Notes under the pieces: model-generated | The model's input: only the letters and a program-made list of their open reading frames with translations | Database searches by the model: none | What the model was told of the DNA's origin: nothing | Shown: positions 12,045 to 23,400 of the stretch, piece by piece | Layout: every line of letters begins with the position of its first letter | Position numbering within the stretch: position 1 is the stretch's first letter | Translations under genes and position numbers: made by a program | NCBI GenBank assembly: GCA_019671135.1 | Contig: JAHRHY010000016.1 | Coordinates: forward strand, 616,501 to 680,500 | Length of the DNA stretch: 64,000 nucleotides | Direction: 5' to 3' | Origin: Linnemannia hyalina | Lineage: Eukaryota > Mortierellomycota > Mortierellomycetes > Mortierellales > Mortierellaceae

Positions 12045-15028
12045 ATGGATGCATCGGCAAGGACACTTACCGCCTCGCTCATCCTCATCACGACCGCAGC
12101 CCTGCTCGCGCGCTCATTCTCTCCTTCCTCCTCTTCGTCTTCGGACGGAAACCCAACCACCGCCACTCGAACAAAGACCCAACGTGTCAAACGCAACAAC
12201 AAAAGGTGGAATCAGTCGAGTAAGGAACAACAACTCTGCATGTAGGACACTACAACAGACATGCTTGCATTCAACCAGCAGTGCATCTGTGTGCATCAAC
12301 GAGAAAAAAAAAGAACGTCAGTAACGGGAAACAAGGACTTTTTGTTCGCGCTCCGATATTCACGCCTCCTTTATTGTTTCTTGTTTCCTGCTCGTTCCAC
12401 TCGTACCTGTAGGCATCGATGAACCTCAATATGTCGCAGGACTGGTTAACGTCGGCAACACCTGCTTCATGAACGCTGTTCTTCAGGTAACCAACACCAA
12501 CAATCCATAAACTATCAAAACAAAGGGGGGTCTTTTCTTCGTCAACTCAGAACCCAACGACGCGGACACTGACGAGTCAGTACTCCAATTCCCTTGATTC
12601 ACTTTTAGGCCCTGGCCTCATTGCCGTCGCTGAAAGAGTATCTTCAGGATCGGAACGACATTGGCCACGACCCGGACTCCATCACGCAGGCTCTCTACGA
12701 AACAATTGAGAGTAAGCCTTCTCGCTGGAATTCCTAAGGAAACCAAATTGCCGCGTAGTTATCTCACGGCCTGCTATGACTTTTGGACACTGTATTTTCA
12801 TTTAACCCCCATGAATTCTCTTGCTGTCTTCAACTCCTTTCTCTAGTGCTTAATGTCATTTATCGACGCCCGACTTCGAAACGACTGGTGAAGATGGTCA
12901 ACACTGTCAAAGCCAAGGCAGCACACGTATTGACCAGCCAGCAACAGGTACGAGAACAATCCCCAACCTAATGCATTTGTCTATCTAGTCCGCCCAGAAC
13001 AAAGGCGATTATCGCTTCCCTATCACTTAATAATGTCTATATCCTCGACATTCAACTGCATTAGGACGCCCAAGAGCTCTTTCAGATCCTTTCATCGCAA
13101 CTATCAGAGGAACGGGAAAAGGTCGACCATGCTACCACGTTATCTCTCAGTGAAATTCTCGAGCCTTTCTCACAACTTCCACACTCGCCATCTTCAACAG
13201 AAAGAGGTGCAAGGAGTACCAGGCAGCCATCTGTCTCTGCAGTGATGGCTTCGTCACTATCGTCATCTACAGTTTTCACACTGGCGAGTCGGAATAACCA
13301 ACAACTCCAGGGATCGCCATCAGCAACCACTCCAACCATTAGAGTCGAGATTGAGCCACAGGAGAGGGTTAGCAACAATGGCGATGATGGAAGGGAAGCA
13401 GATATCTCGGCGTTGATGACTGCAAGCGTAATGCTGGATAGGACTGAGCAGGAGAAATACAGGCGGGCTAAAAGTCCGTTTATGGGTCTCCTTGCTAGCC
13501 GTGTCTCGTGTGTCGACTGCGGATATACAGTGAGTGAAAATAATATATGATATGAAACGCTTGAACCTCGTCGTCGAGACATGTCATGCGTAGAGGGACA
13601 CAAAGGCGATGTTAACAGTCAGTCGCTCTCTCGGCGTAAACTAGGCTGCCATCCGACACTCTACATTTGATAATCTATCGCTGACGGTGCCACTTCAGGT
13701 AGGCAAGGATACACAAAGTTGACTGAACGAACTTACATTCTAAAAGCGCCAGTTCAATTCGTGTTTCCTTTACTTATACATCTGCCTTTGCAACTATAGT
13801 ACACTTGCAGCTTGGAGTACTGCCTGGATTCGTTTATTCACCTGGATACAATCAGCGATTTCAACTGCAGGAAATGTACACTCCTTGGAGCGAGCAAGGA
13901 TTTAGGACGCAAGATCGAGCAGGGCAAAAGGCTTCAAAGACAGCGAGAAGAGAAGGAGCAGGGACAGCATCAAACGGACTCGGCCACGACGACAATACTC
14001 CCACTGGAGGGCCAACAGCAAGGCAATTGTGTCGAAGACTCGGTGGCGGAGGCCGAGCAAGTATCAACACAAACTCCTAGTCCAGCCAAACGACGAAGAT
14101 CGTCAAGGTTGCTGAGCTCTCTTGACGAGCCTTCATCCGAAGACAAGGAGACGAGCTCTAAGCCTGGGAAGATTAGTATGGTAGAGATGGAGCAGCTGAA
14201 AGCGAGAGTAGACTACTGCCTTGCCAGTGATATCGAAATGGATTTGGTAAGATATATTGTCTTTTTCGCTCCTGGTGTCTTTCTTTGCAATATTTCAGGC
14301 CATCTAACTTCTTTATGACAAATGCGTTGTTTTTCTAGACACCGATAGAGTTGACACCAGTTCGGTCGAAAAGCACAACAAAGCACTCGATGATCGCCAA
14401 ACCTCCACAAGCATTGTGTCTGCACCTCAATCGATCGATGTTCACGTCTTCGGGACAGATGGCCAAGAACCCCTGCAAGGTCGTGTTTGAATCGCAGCTG
14501 GATTTCACTCGGTTTACGACTTCGGGACATTTGACGACCGTGCCGACCAAGAGTATGTCGCGGAGAGGATCGCTCTCGGAGGCTGTTTCGAGCAGCAAGT
14601 CGACGTTGTCAATCAACGGACGAATTCCTCTGTCAATCTCGGGAGGTTTCTCTGGAACATTTTCATCTGCATCGATGCTGCCAACATCGTCTTTGTCATC
14701 ATCACCAATGGCTTTGCCGAGTCATGTACCGAGGACAGCTGGTTCCACGGCCTCCAACTTGATAGGAGGGGATGGTGGTGAAGAAGATGAGGATGGAGAA
14801 CGGGTGGTGTATCGGCTTTGGTCGGTTGTTGTTCATCTGGGGAGTCACAACTCTGGCCACTTTGTCACCTATCGGAGGATTCCCAGCTCTAACGGCGAGC
14901 AGCCAAGCAAGGATGCCAGTAATGATGGCAAGTGGTGGAGGATCTCGGACGAGGATGTGCAGATTGTCGAGTGGACGTTGGTCAAGAATGCAGAGGCGTA
15001 CATGTTATACTACGAGAAGGAATCATGA
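12045..15028 (+). CDS. Ubiquitin carboxyl-terminal hydrolase with N-terminal membrane anchor (USP30/Ubp16-like)
   Basis: Cysteine protease that removes ubiquitin; USP30 and yeast Ubp16 sit in the mitochondrial outer membrane. Exons are 12045-12219, 12413-12486, 12609-12711, 12847-12947, 13065-13529, 13645-13698, 13800-14246 and 14339-15028 (2,109 nt, 702 residues). Residues 7-26 form one hydrophobic segment followed by a Ser-rich and basic stretch, consistent with a tail-out signal anchor. The Cys box reads GLVNVGNTCFMNAVLQ; the His box reads LGSHNSGHFVTYRR, the pattern of USP30. A CVDCGYT and a CRKC pair may form the usual zinc finger. Low-complexity inserts rich in Ser, Glu and Gln split the catalytic domain at about residues 185-280 and 400-450. 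The gene converges on the minus-strand gene ending at 15203. Confidence 0.92.
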
Positions 15029-15202
15029 GTTCCAGTTGGTTCATTTCTCTCCATTGTGCTTTTACTAAAACTTATATAGAATTTACTAGGCGGCGCTTCA
15101 ATTGAAGTGCGCCTGTATATAAAATTTGCCAGCTTACTCTGGTCTAGAACAAACGAGAAGGACAAAAAAAAAAAAAGGTATGTAGGTTTGTTTTGGGAGA
15201 GG

Positions 15203-16166
15203 CTAGGACCAAGTGCGTCCGACACGGCGAAAGACCCAGGATTCTGTCTCTCGCTTCTCGTCATGGCCATGGCTGATGTCGACAGATGTGTAGAGTTTAA
15301 AGCCCTGTGCCCGGATATTTGCCAGTAGCTGTGAAAGGAACATGCGTGAGTAGACTGTCTCTGCGCCATGAGGCCGCCATGGGTTCCCTCGCAACTTGAT
15401 CTCGTGCGCTCGTAGAAGGGTGCATTCTTGCTGGATCCTGGGGGGCAAGTTGGGGGCAAAGAAAATAAATAAATAAATAAAGGGTAGGGGGAGGGGCAAC
15501 TGTCGGTTATGCACCATTGAGAAAGACAAAAGATGCTTTTTTTTTTCAGACTTACCCGCTTGGCCACTGGGTCTGGACGGCCTGCTTGACGGCGGTAACG
15601 ATGGAGACAGGTACATTACCGATAATGCGCAGTTTATCCGAGGAATTAAAGCTCAATGCAAACATATCGACTTCGTCTGGCATGACTTGTCCCAATGAAG
15701 GATCGATGGTTTCAAAGAACAAGGCGTCCTTTCCATGCTCTTTCTTGGAGACGTCGGCTGCTTGGAGCATGTTCCAGCCATTGACGGCCATTGTCCTCAG
15801 GACAGAAACGATCAAAGTCCGGGAAGTAACAGAGTCTGTTCCTTGACCACGCCAAGGTGTTCCCAACAGTTTGAATTCATGTGCGCCAAAGTAGGTTTGT
15901 TCGGACTGGATCTGGCCCCAACTGGAGGTGATTGCATTTCGAATGGGATCGACCAAGGGTGGAGGGACGCCCAAGAGTCGGATCTTGTCGGTTTCGTTGA
16001 GGGTGATGCAGCAGACGTGAGGGAGGACGGTTTCAAAGAGGTAGTCTGGAGGTGCTGAGGGGACTGGTTGGGGAGGTTGCTGTGGTGCTGAAAGGAAGAA
16101 GGGGGATGGTTGTTCGTTATTGACATCGAGCTTTGCGAGCTGTTGTTTTTCGTCGTCTTTTGTCAT
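15203..16166 (-). CDS. Uncharacterised protein with two copies of a ~110-residue domain
   Basis: I do not recognise a named family. Exons on the minus strand are 15556-16166 (ATG at 16164-16166) and 15203-15437, giving 846 nt (281 residues). After a Pro/Gln-rich N-terminus, the same module appears twice. Each copy has a hydrophobic start followed by a DK(I/L)R(L/I) strand, an IxxAxxxxW helix, an AHE(F/I)KLxGxPWR block, a V(T/Y)SR helix, a G(W/F)xL strand, a DxS strand and a closing hydrophobic pair before an acidic or basic tail. Copy 1 covers about residues 40-150 and copy 2 about 165-275. The intron falls inside copy 2 between the IxxAxxxxW helix and the AHEIKL block. Conservation between copies argues that both are folded domains. 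Function unknown. Confidence 0.8.
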
Positions 16167-16500
16167 GATTTTGGTTTGCAAAGAGGGGAGAGGGGGGGAA
16201 AGATGTCAAGAGGTGGTGGAGGGGAGGAAAGAACGACGAAAAAAGGGGAAGTTGTGCCAAGAGTCGAAAATGGACACGAACAAATATTTAGGGTAAACTA
16301 ACTTTGCCACATCGTCGCTCTCGGTCTTGGGCTCAGTCCTTTATTGGAGGGGGGGAGAGAGGAGGGGAAAAAAGGCGGCGAGGGGAAACAAAACATCTGT
16401 ACCGGACTGGATAAATCACAAATAAAAGGCGAAGACATAAAATAGGGAGCCAATGCACCTTCGTCTCTTTTAACACTTCTTGCATCCCCCTAAAAGACCT
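16167..16500. other. Upstream region of the duplicated-domain gene
   Basis: Purine-rich on the plus strand, so CT-rich upstream of the minus-strand gene, like other leaders in this window. No gene or RNA is visible. Confidence 0.5.
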
Positions 16501-16509
16501 TTTTCTTTA

Positions 16510-18174
16510 TTTTATGATTTTATTTTATGAAACTGGTAGTATTGAGAGATGAACAGCGTTTAACGTAGGAACGGCAGAGTATGCACTTTAACAAAAACAC
16601 AAACATATGCCCGCAGTCGGTGAGCATTCAATTGTTCCTGGAATTCAACAACGTGCGTTTTTTGTTCGTACAATCCAACGGAGTGCAACGGTATTCCTCA
16701 GGCGCGAAATACACGTCCCATCTCAATCCTTCTTACTCTAGTAAGGAAAAAGTATCTGACCTCCTGTTTTCTGAGAGTAACACGAGGTCTTTACACCGAA
16801 CTCTTCCTAGCACCTTCCGCCAGTTGCAGTCTGGTCCAGAGCCTGGCTCTGCACAACAATTGTCGCTACCCTTTACAGCTTAAACAGAAAAACAAATAAA
16901 ACTAAATACGAATAAAAGGGATTCATCCCATCCTCTCGGTCATTGACAACCTCCTCCTTCCTAACAAACTCTTTAACAGCCGCTCATCAGCAGCACGTGG
17001 GTCCTTGGTCGCCCCAGGGCACGTTCCATTCTCGTGTGGCGCTTTGCTAGCCACACGGGCAAAAAGACCACTATGGGTGATGAAACCGTATCCTTGACTC
17101 CAATGGGCCTGTGTATTTGAATGTCTTGTTCTTGGCAAAGATGCCCTGGGTCTGCTCCCACGCGATCGACGCGAAGCACCGAAGTTTCCAGATCAGCTCC
17201 GAGGCCTGCATTTCCAGGTAGCCAACAAGCTTGTGCAGGACCGCCTTGGCGATGGTCATTGAGGTCCGGAAGAACGCAGACCATTAAGTCAACATGCTCC
17301 TGGGAGCGACGCCGCGAAGAAGATCCGACATGTTCCACTTGGGGTTCTCGTCGTGATCGGGAGTAGGACTACCGCTGTGTACGGCTCGAGCTCCATCGAT
17401 GGAGGAGAATCCTCGTACATGATTCACATCCGAAGGAGCCCGCCAGCATATGGGTACTGGTCTCGGCACTGGACGACCATTGCCAGCCGCGCGTTTGTGT
17501 TCCCGTTTCCTGGCTGCATTGTAGCTGTTTGTTGCCTGCGCACCCCACTCGTTAATCTTGACCGTGACCTCCCTTTCAGATCGCAGTGGTAGTGCCAAGG
17601 AACAGTTCCAGACATATTCGTTATCCTCCTTCTCGAGCTCGCATCGTCGGCACAGACATGTTGGTACAGGTTAGGTTTGCGAGCCAGCATGTAATTCAGA
17701 GTGAGCAGTATTCCATGCAGCCTTTTGATGTGATGTGTGCATTGATGGGAGTCCTTGCTGTTGCTGTAAAAGGTGAAGACTGCGTGCCTGTCGTGGACAT
17801 AAGCCAAGGCCGAGTTCCATTCCACGTCATCGATGTCAGGGATCGCCCTCTTGACCCCTCTCTGTGATGTCCAGGCTTGATGGTGACGGATTGTCGATTG
17901 TTGTTTGAGGAGCTGACGTAGATCGACTTCAACGAGCCCGCCGTAACAATGTGCAGAGGTCGTGATATCCGTCTGTTGAGTGAGATCCACCATCAAGGGG
18001 CACCGAGCCACTCTGTGCTGCCATCTTCGCCGCCTGATCCGCAAGCTCATTTCCATGGACGTTGCTGTGTCCTTTGACCCACACCACGTCGACCCTGCCT
18101 GGCCGAGATTCCACAACCTGCCAAAGCACCGCCCAGGTACCCGCATATGTACTCCTGAATCGCTTCCTCGTTAA
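16510..18174 (-). mobile_element. LINE-like element copy A, 3' part (RNase H C-terminal half, zinc knuckle, 3' end)
   Basis: Minus-strand remains of a non-LTR retrotransposon. About 17930-18174 encodes the C-terminal half of an RNase H domain, with VWVKGHSNVHGNELAD carrying the last catalytic acid. Further along, around 17590-17670, a CRRCELEKEDNEYVWNC pattern matches the Cys-rich motif that often follows RNase H in LINE polyproteins. About 16790-17190 is repeated, diverged, at 24735-25115 (copy B), which fixes this as the 3' portion. Frames are broken by shifts. The 3' boundary near 16510 is approximate; an AT-rich stretch there may be a worn A-tail. The N-terminal half of the same RNase H lies at 24289-24636, beyond the inserted chromovirus. 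Confidence 0.75.
18170..18174. repeat. Target-site duplication GTTAA (left copy)
   Basis: GTTAA immediately precedes the 5' LTR and is repeated at 24289-24293 immediately after the 3' LTR, as expected for the 5-bp staggered cut of a Ty3/gypsy integrase. Confidence 0.9.
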
Positions 18175-18371
18175 TGTCACGAGACAAGAGCTTGCTCTTG
18201 TGACTTCGCCCTAACGAGTATAAAAGGGCCTTAGATAGCAAATCTATAGCTCTTTACTTGGTATCGCCAATACAACATACTCTTTAACCTATTCCTTATA
18301 CTCATTTCTTAGTCCTTGATCAAGGTTCTCTTTATCTACTTCATTCTATTGCTTGGTCTGCTTTCTTGACA
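18175..18371 (+). repeat. 5' LTR (197 bp)
   Basis: Begins TGTCACGAG and ends CTTGACA, with TG...CA termini. A TATAAAAG box at 18219-18226 probably drives transcription starting near 18250. The sequence matches the 3' LTR at 24092-24288 with no difference that I can find. Confidence 0.96.
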
Positions 18372-18382
18372 ATACCAAGTCA
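18372..18382 (+). promoter_or_regulatory. Primer-binding site, probably self-primed
   Basis: The sequence right after the 5' LTR, ATACCAAGT, is exactly complementary to ACTTGGTAT at 18256-18264 in the LTR, about 37 bp after the TATA box and so near the expected RNA 5' end. It does not begin with TGG, as tRNA-primed sites do. This matches the self-priming scheme known for Tf1/Tf2 of fission yeast. Confidence 0.6.
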
Positions 18383-18442
18383 TACACCTAAAGAACCTTG
18401 GATCAAACTTTGTCTGTTTTCTATTGATATACTTCAGCGCTC

Positions 18443-18466
18443 AAAAAAAAAAAAAAAAAAAAAAAA
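18443..18466 (+). repeat. A24 tract in the retrotransposon leader
   Basis: Uninterrupted run of 24 adenines between the primer-binding site and the gag start codon. Role unknown; it could also be a hotspot for length errors. Confidence 0.85.
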
Positions 18467-18591
18467 GCCTTTTCCACAACAAAACCAAACCCTATCTTCT
18501 TCAAGTTCTTTCCTCTTTTACTACCATCTTCCGTACACAACCCACAACCCTCAGAAACTACAACAACTCTTCACTTTCCGTATCAACTACA

Positions 18592-20386
18592 ATGCTACCC
18601 GATAGTGAGATCCTTACAGCCAACGCGCGCTTCCAAGCACTGATGGACCGAGTAGCCACACTTGAACAAATAGTTCAGACGGTCACTCCCTTGCAAGCCA
18701 AAGTCACCGAACTCGAGGAGACTGTTCAGAAGTACCGTGATATGCTGGACTTCATTCTTTCGAACGAAGATTTCTTCACAAGCCTGACCGTCAACCTCAA
18801 CCCTCGATTACTCAGCCTCGAATCCAACGTCCAGAAGATGACGTCACAATTACCACCCATCACTCGCGCAGAACTAGGCAAACTATTTTATGATCACAAG
18901 ACCGATGTCACCAACACAGTGAGTGCCATCTTCCAATCAACTACACCTCACTCCAGCAATAGCTCCCCTTCGAGGCCAAAAGTAGCACCCCCCGCAGTCT
19001 TCTCCGGCAAGCGTGAAGATTGGAAAGGGTTTCAGGCTCAGCTGGAACTCTTCTTCGTTGCAAACGAGACCCTCTATCCGAACGACCACGACCGCATTGT
19101 GCTGGCTATCTCGCGCCTCGGTGATACTGCAGCGTTCAAGTACATGCAGAGATACGTTCCGTCCTTCAAGTTGCCTGTCGAGGAGAGACCCGCATGTATT
19201 TCTAACCTGGATCAGTTCTTTGCTCTTATGAGTAAGAACTTTGCGGCCCCTTCATGTGCAGAGGATATAAAAAAGCATATAAAAAATATCCAAAGCCCAA
19301 GGAACGGAGTGTTGACTTCCATAGCTGATATATCTCTTCACAGTCGGCAACAGAACATAGGATAAAATAGCAACATATAGCACAATTTTTTTTTAAAATG
19401 TAATCTCTCCCCTGTATTTCACGACAAAGATACAGTTGAGAGTGCAAGTGCTTTAGATGATCACATACAAGAACTACTCAGGCGAATCTTGCAGTGATGG
19501 GTACAGTTTAATAGTAGATGAACACATTCAAGATATTGGTGAGCGAAAAATAAGAAGACTTTGTTGTTTGGAGAATGTAGTTGTGTTTAGTAGGATAATC
19601 GCGCAAGGAATGTTACAGTGGTTGTTTTAAATGGTTGATATCATACATACACTCTCCTCTAATGGACGCGGTGGATATCGTCAAGATCTGCAGAGATGTA
19701 ACAAACACCATATGATAATTTGGACTTGAAAGGCCTCCTTTGGAGTCTCCAATGCTCACGTCCTAGCAGAAACCCAACTCCGTCAACTTAGACAGCGCGG
19801 TTCTGCCATCGACTATACAAACCGTTTCGTCAACCTTGCAGCGGATACAGCATGGAATGATAGCGCAATGATTTCACAGTTCCGCCTCGGCCTGAAGGAG
19901 TCTGTTCAAGAAGCCATGGCAAACTACCCCGAGCCACCTACCTTTGCCGAGTTTTCACAATTGGCTATCGACATCGACAACCGACAGTACGGCTATGCAG
20001 TGACCCGTTCCGGCAACAAATCTTCCAGCACTCCGTCCCGTTCCACCACTGCCCACACTTCTACTACCACTCAAGCCTCATCCACCCCAACTACCGCGTC
20101 CACCCCTGCTACCTCAGCTCCCGCGACCACTTCGATGGACATGGATCTCTCGCATGCTCGCCATGGTCCTTTGCCACCGTCTGAGCGTCTTCGTCGTCAA
20201 AAGGAAGGACTGTGCACCTACTGTGGTTCAGCAGATCATTGGCTTGACGACTGCCCCAAGAAACCTGCAAAGCCCTCGTTCAAGAACGCCCCAAAGGCAA
20301 CAGCCTCGATCTCGGCCCTTCAGCCTACACAGACTAGCGACCAGCCCGATGCAATCTCTTTCCAATTGGAAAAAGATTCAGCCTAG
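18592..20386 (+). pseudogene. gag: Retrotransposon gag, interrupted by a 487-bp insertion
   Basis: Starts at ATG 18592 with a coiled-coil-like N-terminus (residues about 10-45), followed by the Ty3-type capsid region with an FSGKREDWKGF motif. It ends with a CCHC zinc knuckle, CTYCGSADHWLDDC, near 20214-20255, and TAG at 20384-20386. Between 19249 and 19735 foreign sequence breaks the frame and adds stop codons. Removing it joins codons 19246-19248 and 19736-19738 in phase and gives 1,308 nt (435 residues), a typical gag length. Upstream of the zinc knuckle lies a long Ser/Thr/Ala-rich linker. Pol continues in the -1 frame and is already open across the end of gag. Confidence 0.88.
19249..19735. 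mobile_element. 487-bp unclassified insertion within gag
   Basis: AT-richer than the surrounding gag and without a coding frame of its own. GGCC is present at both edges (19245-19248 and 19732-19735). The wider flanks GGCCCCTT and GGCCTCCTT could instead be an 8-9 bp duplication with one base lost, the size made by hAT-type transposases. Terminal inverted repeats are not convincing, since only the outer bases (CCTTCATGT against CCTTTCAAGT, reverse complemented) are alike. It may be a small non-autonomous element; family unknown. Confidence 0.6.
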
Positions 20387-20400
20387 ACAGTAAAGTTGGA

Positions 20401-23400
20401 GTGTGTCTGGGCGAGCTGTATAACAAATCTCCAAATGATCCTCTGCTATCCCCTATTACTATTCCAATTACTCTTCACTTCCAAAACTCCTCACTACCAG
20501 TCCATGCAATGATCGACTCAGGAGCAACCATCTCATTCATTCATCAAAATCTAGCACAACAGCACAATCTTCCACTAGCACAACACTTATTACAAATCTC
20601 TCTTGCCAATGGTTCAACACATACCTCTCATCACGCCACCACATTGGTTATGCAATCCCACTCACAACACTTTTCCACACACACTTTTCAACTCATTGCA
20701 CTTGGCAATTATGCCATTATTCTTGGCATGGACTGGCTCCGCTCACACAACCCATATATCGACTGGGAGAAACGAACCATTACTATGCCATGCCTCCATC
20801 AGCACACACTCGACAAGCTTTCCCCCCTTGCACAATCAACAATGCCTCGATCCATCCCTTCCTTCCAGGAACAAGACCGAATCCTTCTGCCACCTTCCAA
20901 ACCCAAATCCACTTTGGTTCCCACCAAGTACACCTCAGGATCCAACCAACTATCCAAATCCGCCAAGAACCGATCAGCAACCAACATCTCCATTATTAGC
21001 AATACACAACTCCGTCAGATCCTCAAGACCAATCAAGGAGTCGGATACATGCTCGACGTCTCCCGAATCGAAGAACTCGCCAGCGCAACCACCAACGACA
21101 ACTCTATCCCTGAATCAAAACCCACAGTCCAACTGCCCGAGAAATATGCCGAATATGCTCAGGTATTCTCCAAGATGCAAGCCGACAAGCTACCGCCACA
21201 TCGACCCTATGATCACAATATCCCTGTGGTCGAAGGAGCCACCGTGCCATTTGGACCAGTGTACAACCTATCACAAACGGAACTGCAAGTTCTACGCGAA
21301 TATATTCAAGAAAACCTTGCAAAAGGGTTCATCCGTCGATCCGAGTCTCCAGCTGGCGCCCCCGTCCTTTTTGTTAAAAAGAAAGACGGTTCTCTCCGCC
21401 TCTGTGTCGACTATCGAGGCCTCAACAAGGTGACTGTCCCCAATCGATGCCCTCTGCCACTGATCTCCGAAACTTTCGACCGACTAGGCAAAGCCAAGTA
21501 TTTCACCAAGCTCGACATGCGAGGAGCATACAATCTTCTCCGCATCAAGGAGGGCGACGAATGGAAGACTGCATTCCGCTGCCGCTATGGCCACTTCGAG
21601 TATACAGTCATGCCCTTCGGACTAATGAACGCTCCCGGAACTTTCCAAGCTTTCGCCAACGACGTCCTCCGCGATTACCTAGATGACTTTGTCGTGCTAT
21701 ACATTGACGACATTCTCATCTACTCCGACACCCTTGAGGAACATACCGCGCATGTCCGCAAAGTTCTCAGCAAGCTCCAAGACGCTGGTCTATGCTTAAA
21801 ACTCGAGAAATGCTCGTTTGACAAGGACAAAGTCGAATTCCTCGGCTTTGTGATCGGAACTGACGGTATTTCTATGGACCCCGCCAAGGTTGCCGCCATT
21901 CGCGATTGGCCCACTCCCTCTTCCGTTTCGGATGTCCAGTGCTTTCTGGGTTTCTCCAACTTCTACCGTCGTTTTGTACGGAAATACTCCCATATCGCCG
22001 CGCCTCTCACCGCGTTACTCAAGAAAAATACTAACTTTGTCTGGACCGCTATCGCACAAGCCGCTTTCACGGAGCTCAAGTCACGCTTCATGTCTGGCCC
22101 CGTCCTTCGGCATTTCCAACCAGATCGCCCCTGCATCATTGAAACTGACGCTTCTGACAAGGCCCTCGGCGCTGTCTGCAGTCAGCGTGACCAAGATGGA
22201 CGCCTACATCCTATCGCTTACTACTCCCGAAAACTATTGCCTGCTGAACTCAACTATCAGATCTACGACAAAGAACTCCTTGCCATTGTGTCTGCCTTTA
22301 AACATTGGCGACACTACCTGGAATTCTCGCCCGCTACCACGGAAGTCATCACCGACCACAGAAATCTTGAGTACTTTACCACCACGCGCCAATTGAGCCG
22401 CCGTCAAGTCCGCTGGTCTGAAATCTTGTCTGACTACAACTTTACCATCCATTACCGCCCTGGCTCCCAGAATGCCGCTGCCGATGCTTTGTCCCGGCGG
22501 GACAACCCTGGAGAGGGAGGTGCGGCCCGGCACGGCAAGACCGAGATGACCCTCCTACCGCCGATCCAGATTCTGAACACCATCCAGGCCCGGTCACTGC
22601 AACCAGAGACGCCAGCGATCCAGGAAAAAATCAAGACACTAATCCCCGATGATCTATACTTTGGTCCAATACTCGCCAAGACCGCAAAGTCGAACTCGGA
22701 CAATGCCCAGTACTCAATTCAAGATGGGCTACTCCTGCGGGATGGCCTTGTCTGCGTCCCCGACGATCCCGAACTCAAGAAACAAATCCTTCAAGAATGT
22801 CACGACGCCCCAACCGCCGGTCATTTTGGAATTACCAAGACCTCAGACCTTGTCAGTCGAACCTTTTACTGGCCTTCCATGTGGCGTTACATCAAGGATT
22901 ACATCAACGGTTGTGACACCTGCCAACGGACAAAGTCATCCACTCACAAGCCTTATGGACTTTTACAACCCCTGCCTGTACCCGATCGCCCCTGGACCTC
23001 AGTATCGATGGATTTCATCACCCAACTCCCCCCCTCAAACGGCTATACGGCAATCTGTGTTTTTGTGGACCGATTCACCAAGATGGCACACTTTGTCCCC
23101 ACCTACGACAACATCAATGCACAGGATACGGTCTGTTTGTTCCTAGAACGCGTATTTTCAGCCCACGGTCTCCCGGATGACATTGTTTCTGACAGAGGCG
23201 CCACCTTCACTTCAGCCTTCGTTTCCACCATGTTCAAGTCTCTGGGGATCAATCAGAAGCTTTCTACCGCCTACCACCAACGCACCGATGGACAGACCGA
23301 GAGAGTAAATTCAATACTGGAACAGTACCTACGAGGGTATATCGACTATCAGCAAACGGACTGGAGCACCCTTCTACCGATAGCAGAATTTGCATACAAC

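Noticed and set aside
19249..19735. The gag insert as an intron
   Set aside because: It does not begin with GT or GC at the frame-restoring boundary and does not end in AG; flanking repeats favour an insertion.
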